From contig CAWCWN010000003.1 in the NCBI GenBank assembly GCA_963799245.1, forward strand, positions 1,922,001-1,986,000: a stretch of 64,000 bases of DNA, in the 5' to 3' direction. Under the pieces are notes generated by a model. The model was not told the DNA's origin, made no database searches, and was given only the letters and a program-made list of their open reading frames with translations. Made by a program: the position numbers and the translations under genes. Positions 15,673 to 24,266 of this stretch are shown one piece after another (position 1 is the first letter of the stretch; every line of letters begins with the position of its first letter). This stretch comes from CAWCWN01 sp963799245 (GTDB lineage: Bacteria; Chloroflexota; Ktedonobacteria; Ktedonobacterales; Ktedonobacteraceae).

Positions 15673-16650
15673 TTGAAAATTTTACATGTTTCCGACCTCC
15701 ACTACAAAGAAACGCCTGAGACCTGGACGCTCTTGAAAGAGGCTGGAAGGCAGTTTGAAGCGCTGCGCCCCGATCTTATTCTTATAACTGGCGATCTCAC
15801 CAATGACGGCCTTGATGAACAATTTCAACGTGTCAAACGTTTTATAGATTCCCTGGATTTTTGTACTGTGCTGGTTATCCCTGGCAACCGTGATCAGGCC
15901 CGCACGATTGTACCAGCGCCAGCCGAGCGCAGTGACCTGGAATACTTTCTTTTGACACATCCAGAGACGGTGACACTGCTCGATGACATCGAGTTTATTG
16001 AAGGTGTCAATGCCGGGCGGCAGGGGAAGTTCTTTGATCATTTTACATGCGCGGAATTTTTCTACCGCGAACATGGCGTTGCTGCTGTTGGGCTCAATAG
16101 CGAACCTGATATCACTCCACGCCAGCTTGAAAGCATGGCGCAGCATTTTAATAAAGGGCAGGATGGCGAGCTGCGTATTTTTTGCGCCCATCATAGTTTT
16201 TTACCGGTGCCCACTAAGCGACTGCGCCAGGGAGACATTATCCCCCGCTCGGCGGATATCCTCCAGGCGTTGATTGAATTGAACGTTGACCTGCTCTGTT
16301 GTGGTCATATTCATCGCAGTCACGTCTGGGAGCTCTCCGATGGACGTCATCGCCTGCTATGTTGTAACGCCGGATCTTTACTTGATACCTCCGGCAAAAA
16401 AGATAATGGTTTCCTGGAGGTAGATATTGAGCGAGACATGCGCATCGTCAAGCGAACCCTGTTCTCAAGACGCACAGAGGCGCTGTATCATCGCCTACAC
16501 TTTGGCGATATCCTGCGCAAGCGACAGCTGGAGAGCGCTGTTTATCCTCTGAGTGCTGCTGCAAACCCTGCCACGCCATCGGCAGTTGCAGCGGAACCTG
16601 ATATGAACGAAGGACGTACAAAAGTTAAAAAGGTAAAAGGTAAAAAATAG
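15673..16650 (+). CDS. Calcineurin-like metallophosphoesterase
   Basis: A 325-residue protein with all five metallophosphoesterase blocks: SDLHYKE near residue 7, GDLTNDG near 40, PGNRDQ near 76, AHHSF near 174 and CCGHIHRSHVW near 213. Such enzymes hydrolyse phosphomonoesters or phosphodiesters, including cyclic nucleotides and phospholipids, using two metal ions. The C-terminus ends in a lysine-rich stretch (KVKKVKGKK). It starts at TTG 15673 with GAGGAG 7 bases upstream. The substrate cannot be deduced. Confidence 0.85.
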   Translation: MKILHVSDLHYKETPETWTLLKEAGRQFEALRPDLILITGDLTNDGLDEQFQRVKRFIDSLDFCTVLVIPGNRDQARTIVPAPAERSDLEYFLLTHPETVTLLDDIEFIEGVNAGRQGKFFDHFTCAEFFYREHGVAAVGLNSEPDITPRQLESMAQHFNKGQDGELRIFCAHHSFLPVPTKRLRQGDIIPRSADILQALIELNVDLLCCGHIHRSHVWELSDGRHRLLCCNAGSLLDTSGKKDNGFLEVDIERDMRIVKRTLFSRRTEALYHRLHFGDILRKRQLESAVYPLSAAANPATPSAVAAEPDMNEGRTKVKKVKGKK

Positions 16651-16674
16651 CTTTTTGCGTGGAGGATACTGATT

Positions 16675-17031
16675 ATGGCCGACAAAAAGCCCCCCGCCGG
16701 GGAAAGCGAATTTGCCCGCATGGCCCGCGAGGTTGCTGAAACAACCGAGCGCGCCGCACGCGCGGCTATGGAGCGCGCCACAGACGTGGCCAGCCGTCTG
16801 GAGCAGATGAGCGCGGAGCGCGACTTCCTGCAAGGGCTGCAGTCTGAAGCGGAGAAGACCCGCGCTGAGGCTCAGGAGGCGGCGCAGGTTGTGGAGGGAC
16901 TGCGGGTCGGTGAGGCGTGTAGCGCAGAGATCGAGGCGGAAGAGGAGGCCGTCGCGGCGGCGGCTCTGACCAGCGGTGAAGTCGATATTTCGCCCGCCAC
17001 GCCCAGCAGCGCTCGCACTGAAATGCAGTAG
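16675..17031 (+). CDS. Hypothetical Ala/Glu-rich coiled-coil protein
   Basis: A 118-residue hydrophilic protein. Residues about 12-80 are strongly helical and alanine/glutamate/arginine-rich with heptad character (EFARMAREVAETTERAARAA), predicting a coiled coil. It has no signal peptide, membrane helix or recognisable domain. The ATG has GGAGGATA upstream. It ends one base before the start of the pseudouridine synthase gene, suggesting co-translation. Function is unknown. Confidence 0.65.
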   Translation: MADKKPPAGESEFARMAREVAETTERAARAAMERATDVASRLEQMSAERDFLQGLQSEAEKTRAEAQEAAQVVEGLRVGEACSAEIEAEEEAVAAAALTSGEVDISPATPSSARTEMQ

Positions 17032-17032
17032 T

Positions 17033-17779
17033 ATGTCGCAACCGCCGCAGCAAGGCGAACGCCTGGCGCGTTTCCTGGCCCATGCTGGCGTCGCCTCACG
17101 CCGTCATGCCGAGGAGTTGATCGCCGCCGGGCGGGTGCGGGTCAATGGTGTGACTGTGACAATTCAGGGAACGCGCATCGATCCCCGCTATGATAGTGTC
17201 AGTGTTGACGGCAGGCCCGTTAGCGCCGGGGGCAAGCCTGTCTATGTTCTGCTGCATAAACCTGCGGGCTACGTCAGCACGGTTCACGACCCTCAGGGTC
17301 GCCCCACCGTTCTTACTTTACTGCCACCTGCATTGCGCCGCCTGCGCCTCTATCCCGTCGGCCGCCTGGACATTGATACCAGCGGCCTTTTGCTGCTGAC
17401 AAATGACGGCGATTTCGCCCTGCACCTGTCGCATCCTCGCTACGCGGCAGAAAAACACTACCAGGCGCTGGTACGGGGCTGCCCGGATGAGAGCGTGTTG
17501 GCGGCGCTGCGGGCAGGTGTGACTTTCGGCGAAGATGATGGAGGCCTCCATACCTCAACCCCTGCACATGCGCACATCTTGCGACGCTCCGGCACGAACT
17601 GCTGGCTGGCTCTAACCATTCATGAAGGGCGCAAACGCCAGGTGAGGCGGATGCTGGCTGCCGTCGGGCACCAGGTGCTGCAGCTAAAGCGCGTTGGTAT
17701 TGGTCCTATTGGGCTGGAAGGTGTGGCTGTGGGGAAGTGGAGATACCTTGGCGAAGAAGAGGTCAAAGCATTGTTGTGA
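17033..17779 (+). CDS. rluB: 23S/16S rRNA pseudouridine synthase (RluB/RsuA family)
   Basis: A 248-residue protein. Residues about 10-60 form an S4 RNA-binding domain (RLARFLAHAGVASRRHAEEL ... VRVNG). The catalytic domain carries the family motif GRLDIDTSGLLLLTNDG with catalytic Asp113, and ends with HEGRKRQVRRMLAAVGH. The family converts specific uridines in rRNA to pseudouridine. ATG 17033 is chosen because it precedes the S4 domain directly; an in-frame start at 16976 lies inside the upstream gene. It is followed by cmk, an arrangement (rluB-cmk-plsC) common in many bacteria. Confidence 0.9.
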   Translation: MSQPPQQGERLARFLAHAGVASRRHAEELIAAGRVRVNGVTVTIQGTRIDPRYDSVSVDGRPVSAGGKPVYVLLHKPAGYVSTVHDPQGRPTVLTLLPPALRRLRLYPVGRLDIDTSGLLLLTNDGDFALHLSHPRYAAEKHYQALVRGCPDESVLAALRAGVTFGEDDGGLHTSTPAHAHILRRSGTNCWLALTIHEGRKRQVRRMLAAVGHQVLQLKRVGIGPIGLEGVAVGKWRYLGEEEVKALL

Positions 17780-17785
17780 TATAAT
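17777..17785 (+). promoter_or_regulatory. Possible extended -10 promoter ahead of cmk
   Basis: The sequence TGATATAAT (TGn plus a consensus -10) overlaps the end of the pseudouridine synthase gene, 40 bases ahead of the cmk start. No good -35 is visible at the usual distance, as expected for extended -10 promoters. Confidence 0.35.
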
Positions 17786-17825
17786 CGTTGACAGTAATTC
17801 ATACCAATAGAAGCACGGAGGATGC

Positions 17826-18512
17826 ATGCAGCGGCCACGGCGAATTGCGATTGATGGACCTGCTGGATCTGGCAAAAGCACAATAGGTGAACAGCTAGCC
17901 AGGCACCTGGGATATCTTTATATAGATACGGGGGCTTTTTATCGTGCACTGGCCTGGTTAGCGCTCGCGAGCGACATAGATGTAAACGATGGCCCGTCTC
18001 TGGCTCAACTTGCTCTACGCGCGGAGATAACAATCAGCCGCCCACTGGTCGACGATGGGCGTCAATATACCGTCAAGGTTCATGGGCAGGACGTCACCTG
18101 GGCTATACGCAGCTCTGCCGTCACACAGGCCGTTTCGATCACCTCAGCGCATAAAGAGGTGCGAGCGATTATTATTGCCCAGCAGCGCGCTATGGCCCAG
18201 CGCGCTGGCGTGGTGATGGTTGGGCGCGACATTGGCTCGGTTGTCTTGCCCGATGCGGAGCTCAAGATTTTTCTGACCGCCAGCCTCGCGGAACGCGCGC
18301 GTCGCCGCTTCGCAGAACTGGTGGAGCGCCTGGACCCGGAAAATCCTGACCTCCCAGATCTGGAAGCTGTCATGCAGGACATTGAGCGCCGCGACTATAT
18401 TGACCGCAACAATTTGCACCAGGTAGAGGATGCCATCGTCATTAATACCAATTCCCTCAGCGTCGAACAGGCACTTGAGATTATTTATCAGCATATTCCA
18501 GCTGAATTATAA
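17826..18512 (+). CDS. cmk: Cytidylate kinase
   Basis: A 228-residue (d)CMP kinase. It has the P-loop IDGPAGSGKST at about residues 8-18, the CMP-binding region YIDTGAFYRALAWLAL, VMVGRDIGSVVLPDAELKIF, and the LID region RARRRFAELVER. It phosphorylates CMP and dCMP in pyrimidine salvage and supply. The ATG has ACGGAGGAT 5 bases upstream. It is flanked by an rRNA pseudouridine synthase and plsC, as in many genomes. Confidence 0.94.
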   Translation: MQRPRRIAIDGPAGSGKSTIGEQLARHLGYLYIDTGAFYRALAWLALASDIDVNDGPSLAQLALRAEITISRPLVDDGRQYTVKVHGQDVTWAIRSSAVTQAVSITSAHKEVRAIIIAQQRAMAQRAGVVMVGRDIGSVVLPDAELKIFLTASLAERARRRFAELVERLDPENPDLPDLEAVMQDIERRDYIDRNNLHQVEDAIVINTNSLSVEQALEIIYQHIPAEL

Positions 18513-18530
18513 GCCCGGAGAAACTTGAAC

Positions 18531-19265
18531 ATGAAACGGGAACAGGAAGTCAACGCGACGCCGGATAAAGCGACGCAGCCAGCGAGAGCGAACAAGGCTG
18601 CCAGGAATCTCTACGAACCCTACGTCACACCGTCTCTACTCTATCATGGCCTACGCTGGTTTGCGATCTTTGTCTTTCATCTCACAACGCGCATCCGCCT
18701 GCGCGGTCGCTACAATGTGCCCGCCACGGGGCCATTCATACTTGTAGCGAATCATCTCTCCTGGACCGACATTCCTTTGATACCTCTGCACCTGCCCCGT
18801 AAAGTTGTGTATATGGCCAAGGAAGAGTATTTTAGCAGCAAAATCGCCTGGTTAGTGCGCTTCCTGGGAGCCTTCCCGGTGAAACGCGGGGAAGGCGATC
18901 GACAGGCCCTGCGCGCCGCTGAAGAGCAGCTCAAGCAGGGGAATATCCTGATCATCTTTCCCGAAGGCACGCGCAGCCGCACATGTACTATGGCCAGGGC
19001 GCACCCGGGCATGGGCATGATAGCTCTGCGCTCAGGCGTCCCTGTGGTACCGGTGGCTATCTGGGGCAGCGAAAAAGCCCTCAAACAGCTGGGTGCAAAG
19101 GTTACCATCGCCTATGGCGAGCCCATGCTTCTGCGACCTAAAGATACGAAGATTACGCGCGAAGATATCGACGCGGTAACCGCACAGGTCATGCATAAAA
19201 TCGCCGCGATGTTGCCGCCTGAATATAGAGGCCTCTATGCTGATGATGTCAGCGAGGTGGAGTAG
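18531..19265 (+). CDS. plsC: 1-acyl-sn-glycerol-3-phosphate acyltransferase
   Basis: A 244-residue PlsC-family acyltransferase that makes phosphatidic acid at the membrane. It has the catalytic HX4D motif NHLSWTD, block III in FPEGTRSR and block IV in VVPVAIWG. A hydrophobic segment near residues 35-50 probably associates with the membrane. ATG 18531 is chosen, with GGAG 10 bases upstream; TTG 18525 is a possible alternative. It converges on the large helicase gene with only 4 bases between the two stop codons and no visible terminator. Confidence 0.88.
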   Translation: MKREQEVNATPDKATQPARANKAARNLYEPYVTPSLLYHGLRWFAIFVFHLTTRIRLRGRYNVPATGPFILVANHLSWTDIPLIPLHLPRKVVYMAKEEYFSSKIAWLVRFLGAFPVKRGEGDRQALRAAEEQLKQGNILIIFPEGTRSRTCTMARAHPGMGMIALRSGVPVVPVAIWGSEKALKQLGAKVTIAYGEPMLLRPKDTKITREDIDAVTAQVMHKIAAMLPPEYRGLYADDVSEVE

Positions 19266-19269
19266 CCGC

Positions 19270-22200
19270 CTACACCGGGCAAATTAAGCAGAAGGCGCAA
19301 TCCGAACAGGTTCGCGCATCGGGATAAGCGGGATACTCGTCGCGTTCTATGCCCAGGATGGCCTGTTCAAGCTCATTGTAGAGGCTCGCTTCTTTCCTGG
19401 GGCTTAACGTGATAGGAACCGTCTCCCCCGTACTCAAATTCTGCAGCTGCATTGCGATGCTCTGCTCGGCATAGTGCTGGCGATAGCTGCGCGCGTAGAG
19501 CAGTTCACGCATACCCGCCGCCGCCTTCTCCCTGCTCTTGCCAAGGCGGGTGCGTACAAACTTGACCGGCTGGCCAGCCTGGCTGGGAGTCTCAATGCGG
19601 TCCACTGGAACAGATATGCTTCTACCCGCCACCTCCACCGACAGGTTGGGGCGCATCTGCCAGTGGGTATCGCTGCTTGCGAGCAGCAGGCGCCGTAGCT
19701 GCTCGCTGACCTCGTGACCATGTTCTTCATAAAGCGCGGCGAAAGGTAGAGCATCGCCCCCCAGCTCCCGCCAGTGCCGCATGTAGATCTCGTGAGCCTC
19801 CTCGCCCGTTGCTGGTTTGACCCCGGCTGCCTGTTGTTGGAGGACCTCAAGTGTTTTCTGTGTAGCCCGCCAGAACAGGCGATAGCCGCCCTCTGGCGGG
19901 CGAAAGCCATAGACGTAGCTGTACAGGTACTGGCGCGGGCAGCGTTGATATGTCTCAAGCGCCGCTGCCTGCAGTTGTGCCGGCTTGAGCGCGTCAAGAA
20001 GGTTTGCACTGGGCCGCGAGAGCGCGGGGGTGGTCCCTGCCGGTTCCTCTGCACTCGCGGAAGCTGCCGCTTGCCACTGCAGGCGAGTGATACGCTCAGC
20101 CGGCAGCCCTGCCAGCAGTGCCTCCACATACGGAGAGATCTTTGCACCCTGCTTGCCATTGCGTTTGCTGTAGCTCATTACCAGCTGATCGCGCGCGCGT
20201 GTTACGCCTACGTAGAAGAGGCAGGCCTCACCGACCTCGTGGATATCTTTCTCCGTTTCGCCTGGCGGCAGCAGCCCGGCGAGTAGCGGCACAGGATCAC
20301 CCTGCTTCTGGAGAGGAAAATTGCGCGAGATCAGCCCGGGCAGGTAGACAAGAGGAAATTCCAGCCCCTTGCTGGCATGTACCGTCATGACTGAAATCAC
20401 CGGCGTCTGATTGCCTGAGCTGACCTGCAGGCGGCTGCCCCCTCCATCCTGGCCAAAACTTAGCATAACGTGCAGGTAGTCAAGCAGGCCCTGAACCTGC
20501 TGCTGGATTTTAGCCTGCGGGGGAGGCATTGCTGCGCTTGCCTCGCTCTGCTGGAGCTGCCGTTGCTGATCAAAACGCCTGGCCAGCTGCAGAAAGGAGC
20601 TATAGTCAGCCAGGAGGTCGCCGGGCCGCTCATCGGCGCCGCTGCGCAGCAGGTCGCGTATAGTGGTGGTCTCTAAAAAGAGGTATTGCGCCAGCAGCGA
20701 CCAGGTGCTGGAGGCGCTTTGCAAAAGATTTTGCAGCATATTTGTTAGCTGCAGGAGCGAGTGGCGGCCCTCTTTGCTCAATTGCCGCAGAGTTTCCGCC
20801 CCGGCGATCAACAGGCCAGGCGAAGTATTTTGCTCGTGCGCAGCCTTGAACAGGGCCTCGACATCGCTTTGCGTGAGGGCGTGATCCTTCTGGCGTGCCG
20901 CGCGCAGGATACCCATGCCGCTGGTGTCGCTAAGGAGTAACAGGATCGAGACCAGGTCCTTGATACGAGGCTGGCTTAGCAAGCTGGCCTGCTCTACTAC
21001 AGGCAACCCCGCCGCTCTGATGCCCGCTGTAATTTTGTTCGCCCGCGCTCTGGTGCGGCAGAGGATGGCCATTGCTGCGTAACTAATCCCCGTGGCATGT
21101 CTCTGGCGGATATCTGCGATCAGGCCCGCCAGTTCTGCGGTGGTGTCAGCCGCCTCGGCCAGGGTCACATACGTAGCTGGTTGAGTCAGGCGCGCAGGTT
21201 GATTGGCCACGACCTCGATCTCCGTACCCAGTTCCAGCTGCTGCCAGCGAAACGCCTCGGCCAGGCGTACAATATCTGGTCGAGATCGATAGTTGCGGCT
21301 AAGCGGCAGCACAAGCGCGCCCGGATACTCTTGTTGGAAGTTGGCGATATTGGCCGGCGAAGCTCCGCGAAAGCCATAAATGGCCTGATTGGCATCTCCC
21401 ACAACCCAGACATGGCTCTCCTCGCCTGCGAGTACCCGCAAGAGAACCCCGCTGGCCCTGTTGATATCCTGGAACTCATCCACCAGGATGTGCTGAAATT
21501 GCTGCCGCTGCTCTAAGCATACCTGTGGATGCTCTTCAAAGAGGCGAACCGTCTGCATGATCAGGCCCCCAAAATCGGTATCCCCGCGCCGTCTCAACTC
21601 CTCTTCATAGAGGACGTAGACGGTGGCAACTTCGAGCGCCCGCCGGGCGTTGAGCTCGCTTTCTTCGTCATGAGCCTGTTCCAGCATGACCTGTGCCAGC
21701 TGCTGATAGCGCTCTGCTGTGACAAGCTCATCCTTCGCGCGTGAAATTGCCTTCAGGAAATCAGGAAAATAATAGGCGGGCGACACCAGGTTGCGGTAAT
21801 AGCGCAGCTGCATCTGCTTTACCATCTGGCGCAACAGGAAATAGCCCTCGGTCTCGTCGACCAGTATAAAATCTGGTCGTAAGCCAGCGAGACCGGCATG
21901 CCTGCGCAGCACATTGGCGCAGAAGGCATGGAAAGTGCTGACCGCTGGGGTGGAGGGAGTGGGGGGGGCAGCGTGCGTCAAAGCGAGAGTATAGTCCCAC
22001 AGCGCCGCCTGCAGGCGCTCCTCCATTTCCTGAGCCGCTTTGCGCGAGAAGGTCAGAGCCAGAATATGCTCGGGCCTGACGTGCTGTCGTGTTATCACGT
22101 ATTCAACGCGCCCGATTAACGTACTGGTCTTGCCACTGCCCGGGCCTGCGACGATCAGCGCTGGCGCGGCTGCCTCGATCGCTGCCTGCTGGAACTCATC

Positions 22201-22881
22201 ATAGCGCCTTTTCTGCGGCGGCCCCGCCTGCCGGGATTCCTCACCCCCTGCTAGCGCTGCTGACTGTCCGCCCGTATGTGGCAAGAGAGCGGCCAGGCGA
22301 TTGAGCATGGCCGCGTTAGACACATCAAAGACGCTGGCCAGCGTGGCAGGTGCGGTTTGCTGATCTAGATAGAGGGCCCGAACTCGTTCCAGGGGCATGA
22401 GGAGTTCGGCCGCGAATATATTGGCCGCCAGTTCACGTTCACTGCGAGGATCGTAGATCATACCAGTGCCGAGCACATCTTCCAGCATGTCCGCTGCAAG
22501 CTGTGCCGAGACTTCTTCCTGAACATCTGGCTGCTGGCAGGGGTCTGCGGACAACTCTACATCGGCCGGCATTGGACGCTTAATAGAGTCGCCAGTTGAG
22601 CGATGCAGCACGGCGTGTCCCAGTTCATGAGCCAGTGTGAAGCGGCGCATTGATGGAGTCAGGTCACGGCATAACCAGATCAGGTCTTCGCCCGGCTCCA
22701 AGAAGCCGTATGTACCCGCTGGATAATCATCGGGGTGAAATGTTGCAACATGGATGCCCAGCCAACCCGCAAGATCATCAAGTGGCGTCTTATCATCTAG
22801 CCAGTGCGGATGCTCTGCTTTGTATTTTAAGAATAGGTGCTGTGCCGCCGCCTCTGCTGCAGCGCGTATCCGATCATCCAT
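19270..22881 (-). CDS. ImmA/IrrE-type metalloprotease fused to a UvrD helicase with C-terminal iron-sulfur cysteines
   Basis: A 1203-residue fusion. Residues about 1-200 are an ImmA/IrrE-like (M78) metallopeptidase with LAHELGHAVLH (His85, Glu86, His89) and the family region ELAANIFAAELLMP. Residues about 226-860 are a superfamily 1A helicase: Walker A AGPGSGKTS (245-253), DEFQD, GDANQAIYGFRGA, LSRNYRS, MTVHASKGLEF and YVGVTRARDQL. The C-terminal 200 residues resemble the iron-sulfur nuclease domain of AddB/Cas4 type: one Cys in TYQRCPRQYLY and four at 1192, 1195, 1198 and 1201. The usual D/E-X-K residues are not obvious (VKFVRTRLGK replaces the expected motif), so nuclease activity is doubtful. 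ATG has AGGGG upstream. It is likely a repair or defence enzyme with protease-regulated activity, which is inference. Confidence 0.88.
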   Translation of the reverse strand: MDDRIRAAAEAAAQHLFLKYKAEHPHWLDDKTPLDDLAGWLGIHVATFHPDDYPAGTYGFLEPGEDLIWLCRDLTPSMRRFTLAHELGHAVLHRSTGDSIKRPMPADVELSADPCQQPDVQEEVSAQLAADMLEDVLGTGMIYDPRSERELAANIFAAELLMPLERVRALYLDQQTAPATLASVFDVSNAAMLNRLAALLPHTGGQSAALAGGEESRQAGPPQKRRYDEFQQAAIEAAAPALIVAGPGSGKTSTLIGRVEYVITRQHVRPEHILALTFSRKAAQEMEERLQAALWDYTLALTHAAPPTPSTPAVSTFHAFCANVLRRHAGLAGLRPDFILVDETEGYFLLRQMVKQMQLRYYRNLVSPAYYFPDFLKAISRAKDELVTAERYQQLAQVMLEQAHDEESELNARRALEVATVYVLYEEELRRRGDTDFGGLIMQTVRLFEEHPQVCLEQRQQFQHILVDEFQDINRASGVLLRVLAGEESHVWVVGDANQAIYGFRGASPANIANFQQEYPGALVLPLSRNYRSRPDIVRLAEAFRWQQLELGTEIEVVANQPARLTQPATYVTLAEAADTTAELAGLIADIRQRHATGISYAAMAILCRTRARANKITAGIRAAGLPVVEQASLLSQPRIKDLVSILLLLSDTSGMGILRAARQKDHALTQSDVEALFKAAHEQNTSPGLLIAGAETLRQLSKEGRHSLLQLTNMLQNLLQSASSTWSLLAQYLFLETTTIRDLLRSGADERPGDLLADYSSFLQLARRFDQQRQLQQSEASAAMPPPQAKIQQQVQGLLDYLHVMLSFGQDGGGSRLQVSSGNQTPVISVMTVHASKGLEFPLVYLPGLISRNFPLQKQGDPVPLLAGLLPPGETEKDIHEVGEACLFYVGVTRARDQLVMSYSKRNGKQGAKISPYVEALLAGLPAERITRLQWQAAASASAEEPAGTTPALSRPSANLLDALKPAQLQAAALETYQRCPRQYLYSYVYGFRPPEGGYRLFWRATQKTLEVLQQQAAGVKPATGEEAHEIYMRHWRELGGDALPFAALYEEHGHEVSEQLRRLLLASSDTHWQMRPNLSVEVAGRSISVPVDRIETPSQAGQPVKFVRTRLGKSREKAAAGMRELLYARSYRQHYAEQSIAMQLQNLSTGETVPITLSPRKEASLYNELEQAILGIERDEYPAYPDARTCSDCAFCLICPV

Positions 22882-23008
22882 GGCGACCCCTGAGCAAAAA
22901 GTCTAGAGTTGCGATTATCAAGCCGAGCGTAAGCCCTTGTTCGGGCCAGGTGTAGGGCATTGCCGCTTTTGCCTGCCTATGTAAGAATATATTCATAGTA
23001 AGCCGGGA

Positions 23009-23180
23009 CCGGCATCGGTTTCGCATCTACCGCAGGGCTTGCGGGAAGTTACGTCTGTGGGAGAAGCATGTAAGAGCAACCACCAATGGAACGGTGCAGG
23101 CCAGGCTTCAATGAACCAGAAAGATCCCACTTGCGAGAGTGGGAAATCCCCTGCCTTTAGGCATGGGGAGGATGTCAATT
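23009..23180 (+). pseudogene. tnpB: TnpB 3' remnant with IS200/IS605 right-end hairpin
   Basis: The in-frame translation HLPQGLREVTSVGEACKS ... NQKDPTCESG ... AFRHGEDVN resembles the last 50 or so residues of IS605-family TnpB proteins. It ends in the DNA hairpin CCCCTGCCT-TT-AGGCATGGGG followed by AGGATGTCAA. This is the right-end and guide-RNA scaffold structure of these elements. No zinc finger or RuvC part survives. The hairpin has the same build as the ends of the two other TnpB loci in this window (near 31215 and 47865). Confidence 0.6.
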
Positions 23181-23276
23181 GTTCTAGGATATTGTACCAC
23201 AAGGCGCCATCCTGTGTGCGTATCTGTGAGCAAAGGGCCAGCCTGCCTGGGGGTAGGGGGGCAGGTAATGAGCAGG

Positions 23277-23331
23277 AATAATTGATGAGTTTGTATTGGG
23301 CTGAAAGCCCAATACAAACTCATCAATTATT
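23277..23331. repeat. Perfect 26-bp inverted repeat with 3-base loop
   Basis: Arms at 23277-23302 and 23306-23331 are exact reverse complements around GAA. The stem is mostly AT-rich with an AGCCC/GGGCT apex. It lies directly before a second, GC-rich hairpin and about 130 bases upstream of the next genes. It could be a terminator for either strand, a transposon end or an RNA structure. Confidence 0.7.
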
Positions 23332-23337
23332 TAAAAA

Positions 23338-23359
23338 GGCGGCCTGCTTGCAGGCCGCC
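23338..23359. terminator. GC-rich hairpin
   Basis: Perfect 10-bp stem GGCGGCCTGC/GCAGGCCGCC with a TT loop. An A-run lies on its left side (AAAAA at 23333-23337), so it would work as an intrinsic terminator for minus-strand transcripts. No gene on the minus strand between here and 25226 obviously needs it. Confidence 0.4.
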
Positions 23360-23460
23360 CTGCGGACTGTGCCAGAGAGGTTGTTGGAAACAGGTGCATA
23401 GTATATAGTATCTTTAACGTAGTTCATTGGACGCGAAAGACGCGGGCGCGGAAGGAGCTA

Positions 23461-23541
23461 ATGTCTCTTATCCAGCTCAGCAACGCCACTATTACCCGTC
23501 CTCCGGACGGGGTGGCGGCTACCTTCGGTCAGCTGAGCTGA
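23461..23541 (+). CDS. Possible 26-residue leader peptide
   Basis: A short open frame, MSLIQLSNATITRPPDGVAA then TFGQLS. The ATG is preceded at ideal distance by GGAAGGAG. Its stop codon region contains the AAAGGAG that serves the following membrane protein gene, 14 bases on. The strong ribosome-binding site is the main evidence for translation. Coupling to the next gene is likely. I know of no family match. Confidence 0.4.
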   Translation: MSLIQLSNATITRPPDGVAATFGQLS

Positions 23542-23555
23542 AAGGAGCAATTTTT

Positions 23556-24230
23556 ATGGATTCAACTCAGATACTGGCACAGGCCAGGGCAGGCTCCGAG
23601 GCGCCCCAGGGCTGGGTCGTCTTACCGCTGGATCGTGGAAAGGTTATACTGGCCATTTGCGGATGGATTTTCGGTATCCTCTTAGGGCTGGGCTTATTTA
23701 TCGCCTTTGCCTTTATTATGATTCCATACAATTATGTGCATGGCGTGGGACCGGCACTGATCAGCAGCGTTATTCTGGCCATCATCCTTTTTATCGGGCT
23801 GGGCAGCGTATGGGCGTTGATTTTTGATATTCGCCGCCTGCTCCACCTGGAGAAGCATATCATTATTATCACTCCTGATGCCCTTGTCAAGCAGAAGGGG
23901 GAGAAGATCACCTATGTGCCCCTGATGTACGTGCGCGGCGTTACTGCTCGCGGAGCAGCTCCACCCGCTAGCCGCTCCGCGGCAGGTGCGGGTGTCGATG
24001 TGCGCTCTCACGCAGGTGATAACCTGATAGGTCTTGTTGCCGGGCGTGGCTTTACCTCCTCTGGTAGTCGCTGGCGGCGCGGGCGTATGCGCACTCCCAC
24101 ATCGCTTGCATTCATTGATTCGCGCAGCGATCGTGAAGTTACGGTTGTCAACGACGCCTCGTATGGCGATCCCTTTATGATCGCCTCTCTTTTAAAAGAA
24201 TATGCGCGTAGCGCGCAAGATATTGTCTAG
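23556..24230 (+). CDS. Hypothetical membrane protein with PH-like domain
   Basis: A 224-residue protein with two transmembrane helices (about residues 26-50 and 63-88). A beta-rich segment follows (IIITPDALVKQKGEKITYVP ... VRGVTARG) that resembles bacterial PH-like domains, and then a basic Arg/Gly-rich stretch. ATG 23556 is chosen, with AAAGGAG 10 bases upstream; longer in-frame starts run through the preceding short open frame. It sits 36 bases ahead of coaX in the same direction. Function is unknown. Confidence 0.65.
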   Translation: MDSTQILAQARAGSEAPQGWVVLPLDRGKVILAICGWIFGILLGLGLFIAFAFIMIPYNYVHGVGPALISSVILAIILFIGLGSVWALIFDIRRLLHLEKHIIIITPDALVKQKGEKITYVPLMYVRGVTARGAAPPASRSAAGAGVDVRSHAGDNLIGLVAGRGFTSSGSRWRRGRMRTPTSLAFIDSRSDREVTVVNDASYGDPFMIASLLKEYARSAQDIV

Positions 24231-24266
24231 CAGGTCGAGAAAGTGTGAATGGAAAGGGAACGAAAC

